Below, in pieces: positions 1 to 5,481 of a DNA stretch of 15,384 bases; the stretch's first letter is position 1; every line of letters begins with the position of its first letter. The DNA is from Alphaproteobacteria bacterium. GTDB lineage: Bacteria > Pseudomonadota > Alphaproteobacteria > Micropepsales > Micropepsaceae. Under the pieces are notes generated by a model. It saw nothing but the letters and a program-made list of their open reading frames with translations. It made no database searches and was not told where the DNA came from. Both the position numbers and the translations under genes were made by a program. The stretch is taken from positions 34,078-49,461 of the forward strand of contig PKWC01000174.1 in the NCBI GenBank assembly GCA_003131925.1, written 5' to 3'.

Positions 1-56
1 CAACGGCCCGGCCATGACGAATATTGAGGTTACAATTCCCAAAATTGGTCCCCTAA

Positions 57-1226
57 CTAAAACACCCCGTGCTGGCTCGCGACCGAATTCAAAAAGCCTC
101 TCACCGCAGCAAACATTTCCGGCTCGTCGAGAAGGAAGGAATCGTGGCCGCGGTCCGAAGCGATTTCGACGAAGCTGACGTTGGCCGCTGCGGCGTTCAG
201 CGCGTGGGCGACCTTCTTGTTCTCTGCGGTGGGAAACAGCCAGTCGCTGGTGAAGGAGATGATGCAGAACCTTGTCTGTGTTCCGCGGAACGCTTCGGCG
301 AGTACGCCGCCATATTCGGCGGCAAGGTCGAAATAGTCCATCGCGCGGGTGATATAGAGATAGGAGTTGGCGTCGAACCGATCGACGAAGGTGATTCCCT
401 GATGATGGAGATAGCTTTCGATCTGGAAGTCCGGCCCGAAAGCGAAGGAGAACGAGTCGCGGTCCTGCAGGGTGCGGCCGAACTTATTTTGCAGAGCCGT
501 TTCAGAGAGATAGGTGATGTGCGCGGCCATGCGCGCAACGGCGAGCCCCTTGGCGGGGCGCGTGCCATGCAGCGCATAGTCGCCATTCTTCCAGTCCGGA
601 TCGGCCATGATGGCCTGTCGTCCCACTTCATGGAAAGCGATGTTCTGCGCGGAATGGCGCGCTGCCGCGGCGATCGGAACCGCCGAGACGACGCGCTCCG
701 GAAAACTCGCGGCCCATTGCAGCACCTGCATGCCGCCCATCGAGCCACCGAGCACGCAAAGAATTTTCTCGATGCCGAGCGCGTCGAGCAACATCGCTTG
801 CGCGCGCACCATGTCGCGAACGGTAATAAGCGGAAAAGAGAGGCCGTAGGGCTTGCCTGTCGAGGGGTCGGTCTCGGCCGGGCCCGTTGTCCCCATGCAA
901 CCGCCGATGACATTGGGACAGAGAACGAAGTAGCGATTCGTGTCGATCGGCTTTCCGGGACCGATCATCATGTCCCACCATCCGGGTTTGCCCGTCAGGG
1001 GATGGCGGCTTGCCGCAAACTGGTCGCCGGTCAGCGCATGGCAGATCAGCACCAGATTGGATCTGTCGTCGTTGAGCGTGCCGTAGGTCTTGAACGCGAC
1101 CGTAAAGGGCGAAAGCGCGCGCCCGGCGTCGAGCGTCAGCGACGATTCGAATCCGATCGTTTGTCCCGCATCCTCGCCCGGCGCTGCGAGAGGGCGCGTG
1201 AAGCGCAGATTCGCCATTTCTGCCAT
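57..1226 (-). CDS. metX: Homoserine O-acyltransferase (MetX family)
   Basis: Predicted to acylate the hydroxyl of L-homoserine (acetyl-CoA in most of the family, succinyl-CoA in some), the first committed step of methionine synthesis; cytosolic alpha/beta hydrolase. From the chosen start the protein has 389 residues. Visible motifs are YGTLN and CHALTGDQFA near the N-terminus (oxyanion region), the nucleophile elbow GGSMGGMQ with Ser162, the acid in SDWLFP (Asp328) and the base in RGHDSFLLD (His361). In-frame starts exist at 1340 (TTG, 427 aa), 1286 (ATG, 409 aa) and 1226 (ATG). I prefer 1226 because it gives the N-terminal length I recall for rhizobial MetX and has GGGAA six bases upstream; 1286 remains possible. 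It is transcribed divergently from the hisC-like gene. The family is sure; acetyl versus succinyl specificity cannot be read here. Confidence 0.95.
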   Translation of the reverse strand: MAEMANLRFTRPLAAPGEDAGQTIGFESSLTLDAGRALSPFTVAFKTYGTLNDDRSNLVLICHALTGDQFAASRHPLTGKPGWWDMMIGPGKPIDTNRYFVLCPNVIGGCMGTTGPAETDPSTGKPYGLSFPLITVRDMVRAQAMLLDALGIEKILCVLGGSMGGMQVLQWAASFPERVVSAVPIAAAARHSAQNIAFHEVGRQAIMADPDWKNGDYALHGTRPAKGLAVARMAAHITYLSETALQNKFGRTLQDRDSFSFAFGPDFQIESYLHHQGITFVDRFDANSYLYITRAMDYFDLAAEYGGVLAEAFRGTQTRFCIISFTSDWLFPTAENKKVAHALNAAAANVSFVEIASDRGHDSFLLDEPEMFAAVRGFLNSVASQHGVF

Positions 1227-1311
1227 CAACGGTTCCCATCCCTGACCCGAGTCGGGAAGCGTTGCTAAGGCTGTGTCGCCGCCCATGTCAACGCGCGCGC
1301 TCCGGAGCGTT

Positions 1312-1340
1312 TTGATTTCGCGGCGCGTGCCTTCTATCAA
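1312..1340 (+). promoter_or_regulatory. Candidate sigma-70 promoter for the hisC-tyrC operon
   Basis: TTGATT (1312-1317), a 17-base spacer and TATCAA (1335-1340) match the -35 and -10 consensus at 4 of 6 positions each and would give a leader of about 58 bases before the ATG at 1405. The site lies in the metX/hisC divergent gap, inside the longest possible metX reading frame, which is a further reason to prefer a shorter metX. It is a weak match and unproven. Confidence 0.3.
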
Positions 1341-1404
1341 TGCCGGGCAGGCGATGCCCCCAGAACCTCGACATCAGCAAGATCAAGGTCCAAGGCCCCA
1401 TGTC

Positions 1405-2496
1405 ATGAACCTCAAGCCAAAGCCGGGAATACTCGACATAACGCCCTATGTCGGAGGCCGCGCAGAGGCTCCCGATGGCGCGCCCGCAGTCAAGCTTTCG
1501 TCCAACGAATCGGCTCTGGGACCAAGCCCTGTGGCAATCGCTGCCTACGAAGAAGCGTGCCGGTATCTGTCGTTCTATCCGGAAGGAAGCGCGCGTCTTC
1601 TTCGCGACGCGCTCGGCGAGCTTCATCATCTCGATCCCGATCGAATCGTGTGCGGGAACGGTTCGGACGAACTCCTCTCCCTGCTCTCGCGTATCTACGC
1701 TTCGGACGGCGACGAAGTGGTGTTCACCGAGCACGCCTTTCTTGTCTACCGGATCGCGGCGCTCGCCAGCGGCGCGGTTCCAGTTGCGGTTCCGGAAACA
1801 GACTTGCGCGCGGACGTAGAGAAGATTCTCTCCTCCGTCACGCCGCGAACACGGCTCGTTTTCCTCGCCAATCCGAACAATCCGACCGGCAGCTGCCTCT
1901 CTGGTGCGGAAGTTCGCCGTCTCCATGCCGGCTTGCCGCCTTCGGTCCTGCTGGTGATGGATGCGGCGTATGCGGAATATGTGCAGCGCAGGGATTACGA
2001 AGCTGGCGACGCGCTGGTGATACAGTTCGACAACGTGGTCATGACGCGCACCTTTTCGAAAATCTACGGCCTTGCAGGTCTGCGCGTCGGCTGGGCGTTC
2101 TGTCCCGCATCCGTGGCGGACGCGCTCAATCGCGTGCGCGGGCCTTTCAACGTTTCGGTTCCCGCGCAGCGCGCCGCGGTCGCCGCCCTGCGCGACCGCG
2201 AACACGTCGCGCGCTCCATTGCGCACAACGAGACGTGGAAACGCCGTCTCATCGAGAGCATCCGCGCATCGGGACTGCGTGTCGACGACAGCGAAGGAAA
2301 CTTCGTGCTGGTCCATTTCCCGCGAGGTGCACACGACGCAAAGGCTGCCGATGCGTTCCTTGCGTCCCGCGGGTTCATACTGCGGCCGGTGGCGAATTAC
2401 GGTCTGCCGCATTGCATGCGGCTTACCATCGGCAGTGAGGACGCCAACCGCGGCGTCGCGGCAGCGATTGCTGATTTCATGCGGCCGGCGCGATGA
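1405..2496 (+). CDS. hisC: Histidinol-phosphate / aromatic aminotransferase (fold type I PLP enzyme)
   Basis: Predicted PLP-dependent transaminase of 363 residues that interconverts histidinol phosphate and imidazole-acetol phosphate, and probably also transaminates aromatic keto acids. Visible motifs: KLSSNE near the N-terminus, NPNNPTG at 156-162, Asp186 and Tyr189 in MDAAYAEY (PLP ring contacts), the Schiff-base Lys219 in TFSKIYGLAGLRVGW with the phosphate-binding Arg227, and Arg339 in MRLTIG, which should bind the substrate carboxylate. The frame is open further upstream to 1273, but the ATG at 1405 (AAGG upstream) gives the normal family length and start (MNLKPKPGILDITPYVGG). The stop overlaps the tyrC start. 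In Zymomonas mobilis a HisC-type enzyme is likewise paired with tyrC and serves aromatic synthesis, so the main role here may be tyrosine and phenylalanine formation rather than histidine. Confidence 0.93.
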   Translation: MNLKPKPGILDITPYVGGRAEAPDGAPAVKLSSNESALGPSPVAIAAYEEACRYLSFYPEGSARLLRDALGELHHLDPDRIVCGNGSDELLSLLSRIYASDGDEVVFTEHAFLVYRIAALASGAVPVAVPETDLRADVEKILSSVTPRTRLVFLANPNNPTGSCLSGAEVRRLHAGLPPSVLLVMDAAYAEYVQRRDYEAGDALVIQFDNVVMTRTFSKIYGLAGLRVGWAFCPASVADALNRVRGPFNVSVPAQRAAVAALRDREHVARSIAHNETWKRRLIESIRASGLRVDDSEGNFVLVHFPRGAHDAKAADAFLASRGFILRPVANYGLPHCMRLTIGSEDANRGVAAAIADFMRPAR

Positions 2497-3431
2497 CGAT
2501 CGATTCGAGACCCCTGTTCGGCAAGGTGGCGCTGATCGGCATCGGGCTGATCGGCTCCTCGCTAGCCCATGCGATGCGCCGTGCAGGCCTTGCCGCGCAC
2601 ATCGCCGGATATTCCCACCGGTCCGAGACGATCGAAAAAGCGCAGGCGATCGGGTTTGCGGATTCGTTCCACACCTCGCTTGCACCGGCGGTGCGCGGCG
2701 CCGACCTCGTCGTGCTGGCGGCGCCCGTGGGCGCATTCGGAGAACTCGCTCGCGAACTCGGCCCGCACCTGAAACCGGGCGCAATCCTGAGCGATGTCGG
2801 CTCGGTGAAGATGGCGGTCCTGCGCGATGTAGGGCCGCACGTGCCAGACGGCGTGCATTTCATTCCCGCTCATCCGATCGCAGGGACCGAGCAATCGGGT
2901 CCGGAATCGGGCTTCGCCGAATTGTTCGACGGACGCTGGTGCATATTGACGCCGCTGCCCGGTGCGGATGAGGGGGCGGTTGCGACGCTCAAATCATTCT
3001 GGCAGCGTTGCGGCAGCCAGGTCGAGATCATGGATCCGAAGCATCACGATCTCGTACTCGCCATCACGAGCCACGTGCCGCATTTGATCGCTTACAACAT
3101 CGTGGGCACGGCCGCCGATCTGGAGACCGTGACGGAAAGCGAGGTGATCAAATATTCGGCCGGCGGCTTTCGCGATTTCACCCGTATCGCCGCGTCTGAT
3201 CCCGTCATGTGGCGCGACGTCTTTCTCAACAATCGCGAGGCGGTGCTGGAGATGCTGGGTCGCTTCAACGAGGATCTGAGCGCGCTCCAGCGCGCGATTC
3301 GCTGGGGTGACGGCGAAATGCTGTTCAACCTCTTCACGCGCACGCGTGCGATTCGCCGTTCGATCGTCGACGCGGGCCAGGACATCGGCGAGCCAAATTT
3401 CGGCCGTCCGCGGACGAAGAATCCAGCGTAG
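2493..3431 (+). CDS. tyrC: Prephenate / cyclohexadienyl (arogenate) dehydrogenase
   Basis: Predicted NAD(P)-dependent oxidative decarboxylase that converts prephenate to 4-hydroxyphenylpyruvate, or arogenate to tyrosine. The 312-residue protein has an N-terminal Rossmann fold with GIGLIG at 16-21, the DVGSVK strand at 101-106, the family signature HPIAGTEQSG at 127-136 (His127 is the expected catalytic base), SHVPH at 193-197 and the helical C-terminal dimerisation half with GGFRDFTRIA at 224-233. No ACT or chorismate mutase domain is fused, as is usual for the tyrC type. The ATG overlaps the hisC stop codon (ATGA), so translation is probably coupled and no separate ribosome site is needed. 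A palindromic repeat starts 10 bases after the stop. Substrate preference cannot be read from sequence alone. Confidence 0.94.
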   Translation: MTIDSRPLFGKVALIGIGLIGSSLAHAMRRAGLAAHIAGYSHRSETIEKAQAIGFADSFHTSLAPAVRGADLVVLAAPVGAFGELARELGPHLKPGAILSDVGSVKMAVLRDVGPHVPDGVHFIPAHPIAGTEQSGPESGFAELFDGRWCILTPLPGADEGAVATLKSFWQRCGSQVEIMDPKHHDLVLAITSHVPHLIAYNIVGTAADLETVTESEVIKYSAGGFRDFTRIAASDPVMWRDVFLNNREAVLEMLGRFNEDLSALQRAIRWGDGEMLFNLFTRTRAIRRSIVDAGQDIGEPNFGRPRTKNPA

Positions 3432-3441
3432 CGCTTGACCC

Positions 3442-3629
3442 CGCGACCCTCACCCGCGCCTGCACAGAATGGATCGTTTCCTCACGCGTCCCGCTCCCAC
3501 AAGGGGAGAGGCGAATTCGGAGTGCTGCATATACGTCGGTAAATTACCAGGTAACGTTCCCTCTCCCCTTGTGGGAGAGAGGCTCGGGACGTGTGCCCTC
3601 AACCGCCCAGGCGCGGGTGAGGGGTCGCG
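3442..3629. repeat. Long nested palindromic intergenic element, family A copy 1
   Basis: Outer arms 3442-3462 and 3608-3629 (core CCTCACCCGCGCCTG and its complement) pair with one single-base bulge. Inner arms 3494-3511 and 3560-3577 are an exact 18-base inverted repeat around CTCCCACAAGGGGAG, and each inner arm can fold alone as well (CTCCC/GGGAG). The element fills the gap between the convergent genes tyrC and the 59-residue gene. The same arms recur at 13150-13327. No coding capacity of its own is seen. It could act as a bidirectional transcription terminator and resembles REP/MITE-type sequences dispersed in proteobacterial genomes. Confidence 0.85.
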
Positions 3630-3653
3630 AGGCCAAATTAGCGAGCGCCGCCC

Positions 3654-3833
3654 TTACCGCCTGGTCGTCGGCGTAGCGTCGTCGTCGCGCAGGATTTCGT
3701 AGTCGGCGAGGCCGGAGCCCATCAGCATGCGCAATGCAGCCAGGTCCACGGCTTCGTCGTCCACATGTTGCGTCTTGTGGATGAGCGTCAGCTCACCCTC
3801 GCTGTTCAGGTAGCGGATTTCGTAGTTCGGCAC
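3654..3833 (-). CDS. Small conserved-looking protein of unknown function (59 aa)
   Basis: I do not recognise a named family. The predicted protein is short, acidic and soluble, with a beta-rich N-terminal part (PNYEIRYLNSEGELTLIHKT) followed by a helical DDEAVDLAALRML and a second YEI strand, a beta-beta-alpha-beta pattern common in small alphaproteobacterial hypotheticals. The frame is open to a GTG at 3878, but the GTG at 3831-3833 is preceded by GAGGGA with a four-base gap, so I start there. It lies downstream of the DUF2125 gene on the same strand with a gap of 144 bases, and its 3' end faces the palindromic element. No membrane segment or cysteine motif is present. That it is a real gene rests on the ribosome site and the protein-like composition. 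Confidence 0.6.
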   Translation of the reverse strand: MPNYEIRYLNSEGELTLIHKTQHVDDEAVDLAALRMLMGSGLADYEILRDDDATPTTRR

Positions 3834-3837
3834 GGTG

Positions 3838-3843
3838 TCCCTC
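3838..3843 (-). promoter_or_regulatory. Ribosome binding site deciding the start of the 59-aa gene
   Basis: GAGGGA on the minus strand lies four bases before the GTG at 3833 and favours that start over the GTG at 3878, which has no comparable site. Confidence 0.55.
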
Positions 3844-3977
3844 GATGCAAAAGCGCACCCCTCGCTTGCGGACGCCACAAATCTAGGAAGGTTTCGTGTT
3901 GAGAATGTGGCGCCTGACGGTTCGAATTGTCGCAGAGTGTGTCACGACATTGTTACGAGAGTCTTTCTGAAGGCATT

Positions 3978-4994
3978 TTAGTAAAGAGCACCGATAGAGC
4001 CGACGTCTGCACTTTCCGTATGCGGTTTGTGGCCCTGGCGCAGCGTCACGATTCCGTGGTCGATGGCGGCGGAAGCTTCGAGCGGCGTATTCGTCGCGTG
4101 GGCCAGGCGGTCGAGAGCGCCTGAGAGATGCGATGCACCAACCGCGGATGCGGAAAGTTGCTCCGCATGCGCAACTTTCAGTTGGAGCGCTCCATGGGGG
4201 CGATGGAGATCGTCGAGAGTCAACCGGCCCGATCCTTCTGCGCTGGTTTGGCCCCACGCCATGTCAAGCCGGTCCAAGCGAAACGATCCTGCACTGCCGC
4301 GCCATTTGTCCACTGCGGCACACCATGGGTCGCGCCCCGACAGGAATTGAGAGAAAGGCGTCGCCGGCGCGATTCGTCCTTCGAGGATCATGTGCGGGAT
4401 TTCGGGGCCGAACCCGGCCTGCAATTCCGGCGCGAGACGAAGCGCTTCGGCACTGATCGCGATGTCGATCATGTCTCGTGAAGGCGCGCGCCGAAGATGG
4501 AGCTGCGCGCGCGCGCCTGAAATCTCCCGTGAGCTGAAACCGGCTACATCGAGATCGAAGCGCGCGAGCGCGCCCTCCGCGAGGATCGCGCTTGCCCGCA
4601 GCGAGCCGGGCGTGAACACCAAACGCCCTGCGGCGCCGCCCGGCATCGTCCACGACAAAGTCTGCACGCCTCCGGCTTCGAATATCTCTTGCACGCGTCC
4701 GTAGGTCAGGCCGTGGATTGCGAAACGTTCGGCGCGCCAGGAAACCGATGCGCGCACGCACTTCGCCTCGAGCGCGACGCCGCTCAGTACGGTGTCGACA
4801 CGAAAGGGAAATCCGCCCATTTCTTCGGATGCAAAGCGCAAACGGATTCCGGGCGCGATTTCCCGTCCATTCGCGTGGAGAAGCCAGCTCTCGAACGCAT
4901 CGGCAACAGTCCACCATCGCAGCATCGCCGCGATGGCGATCACGATGAGGACCAGGAACGGTGCATAGAGAAAGAAGCGGCTCGAATAACGCAT
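3978..4994 (-). CDS. DUF2125 domain protein, membrane anchored
   Basis: 338 residues. One N-terminal hydrophobic helix (about residues 8-25) should anchor the protein in the inner membrane with the rest in the periplasm. The family hallmark GGFPFR is at 60-65, and the remainder is a long beta-rich region, as in other DUF2125 proteins of Rhizobiales and relatives. No enzyme motif is visible and the function is not known to me; the fold resembles lipid- or envelope-associated beta proteins only in a general way. The start is the first ATG and is needed to include the helix, but no good ribosome site precedes it: only eight bases separate the ATG from a palindromic repeat (5003-5067). It is followed by the 59-residue gene. 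Confidence 0.85.
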   Translation of the reverse strand: MRYSSRFFLYAPFLVLIVIAIAAMLRWWTVADAFESWLLHANGREIAPGIRLRFASEEMGGFPFRVDTVLSGVALEAKCVRASVSWRAERFAIHGLTYGRVQEIFEAGGVQTLSWTMPGGAAGRLVFTPGSLRASAILAEGALARFDLDVAGFSSREISGARAQLHLRRAPSRDMIDIAISAEALRLAPELQAGFGPEIPHMILEGRIAPATPFSQFLSGRDPWCAAVDKWRGSAGSFRLDRLDMAWGQTSAEGSGRLTLDDLHRPHGALQLKVAHAEQLSASAVGASHLSGALDRLAHATNTPLEASAAIDHGIVTLRQGHKPHTESADVGSIGALY

Positions 4995-5002
4995 GTTTAT
5001 GT

Positions 5003-5098
5003 TTCGACGGGCTCATCCTTCGACAAGCTCAGGATGAGGGTCCTTTCCTCGCCCTGAGCCCGTCGAAGGGCGACAGCCTCATGCTTCGACAGGGCGAT
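5003..5098. repeat. Palindromic intergenic repeat, family B copy 1
   Basis: TTCGACGGGCTCA (5003-5015) and TGAGCCCGTCGAA (5055-5067) form an exact 13-base inverted repeat. Nested inside is CTCATCCT/AGGATGAG around TCGACAAGCTC. A degenerate further arm, GCTTCGACAGGGCGATAT, follows at 5083-5100. The core TTCGACAAGCTCAGGATGAG is a dispersed repeat I have seen in many alphaproteobacterial chromosomes (recollection, not a search). It lies between the small membrane protein gene and DUF2125 and forms the DUF2125 leader. Confidence 0.8.
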
Positions 5099-5406
5099 AT
5101 TGCCTTTTACAAACCCAGCACAACCCGTGGCGGCGGCCCTAGCCGAATTTCGTGAGCAAAAACGACAGGACCCGCCAATCGATGATCGCGCACAAGCAGG
5201 ACCATACGACAATCCGAAACCAGTACGCAGATGGTTGTTCCGCTCGGTAAAGCCACCAGATGGTGGTTTTGTTTTTGGTCTGCCACGGCCAGCAACCGGC
5301 CCTGCCCGACACGAGCTGATAAATCGTGAAGGCATGAGGTGCCGCTAAGAGTATCGCAAAGAAAAGTAACGGTCCGATGGCTTCAGGCGGCAAGTATAAT
5401 ATCGCC
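5093..5406. repeat. Short inverted repeats bounding the small membrane gene
   Basis: GGCGATATT at 5093-5101 is repeated as its exact complement AATATCGCC at 5398-5406. Further out, ATGCT at 5081-5085 mirrors AGCAT at 5419-5423. The pair encloses the small membrane protein gene and merges into family B repeats on both sides. Nine bases could be chance, but the two sides also share the surrounding order of motifs. Confidence 0.45.
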
Positions 5407-5423
5407 TTCGACAGGCTCAGCAT
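5139..5423 (-). CDS. Small two-helix membrane protein of unknown function (94 aa)
   Basis: I do not recognise the family. Two hydrophobic stretches (about residues 16-39 and 66-90) flank a short polar, tryptophan-rich segment (CWPWQTKNKTTIWWLYRAEQ), which suggests a helical hairpin in the inner membrane. The pattern of aromatic residues and the RAEQPSAYWF motif before helix 2 resemble other tiny bacterial membrane proteins, so I think the gene is real. The first residues (MLSLSK) and the ribosome site GAGGAAA (seven bases upstream) are encoded by the palindromic repeat at 5405-5456. An alternative TTG start at 5393 would avoid the repeat. The coding stretch is AT-richer than its neighbours (three hand-counted lines near 51% GC against 72% in one nrdJ line). 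It is 58 bases downstream of nrdJ on the same strand. Confidence 0.6.
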   Translation of the reverse strand: MLSLSKAILYLPPEAIGPLLFFAILLAAPHAFTIYQLVSGRAGCWPWQTKNKTTIWWLYRAEQPSAYWFRIVVWSCLCAIIDWRVLSFLLTKFG

Positions 5424-5456
5424 GAAGAGATTTCCTCACCCTGAGCTTGTCGAAGG
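5405..5456. repeat. Palindromic repeat, family B copy 2
   Basis: CCTTCGACAGGCTCAG (5405-5420) and CTGAGCTTGTCGAAGG (5441-5456) pair over 16 bases with one G-T position, with a 20-base loop. It shares the TTCGACA-GCTCA core with the repeat at 5003-5098. It sits between the nrdJ stop and the body of the small membrane gene and supplies that gene's start codon. It may also end nrdJ transcription, but no T-run follows. Confidence 0.8.
5431..5437 (-). promoter_or_regulatory. Ribosome binding site inside the repeat loop
   Basis: GAGGAAA on the minus strand, seven bases before the ATG at 5423. Both the site and the start codon lie inside the family B repeat, so if this start is used the repeat has been recruited for translation initiation. 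Confidence 0.4.
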
Positions 5457-5481
5457 GGGAGCCACCGGGGGAGCGCAAATA

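Noticed and set aside
1..56. A minus-strand ATG at 13-15 that could begin the next gene (metW is often beside metX)
   Set aside because: Only five codons (MAGPL) are inside the window and there is no good ribosome site, so nothing can be supported.
69..1268. Long plus-strand open frame of 399 codons opposite metX
   Set aside because: It is antisense to a gene with complete catalytic motifs, and has the arginine-rich, low-complexity translation typical of high-GC shadow frames.
1227..1404. SAM-II or similar riboswitch in front of metX
   Set aside because: I looked for the conserved SAM-II pseudoknot segments on the minus strand and did not see them. A covariance-model scan with Rfam SAM families would decide.
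1288..2784. Long minus-strand open frame of 498 codons opposite hisC and the start of tyrC
   Set aside because: It spans two firm genes on the other strand, has no recognisable domain and no proper start; a GC-driven artefact.
3442..3629. CRISPR array or IS element as explanation for the repeated GC-rich blocks
   Set aside because: Arms are inverted pairs without regular spacers, no transposase or cas gene is present, and each copy is under 200 bases.
5395..5400. Perfect TATAAT on the plus strand
   Set aside because: No -35 element at a suitable distance and no plus-strand gene downstream; it lies within the coding start of the small membrane gene.
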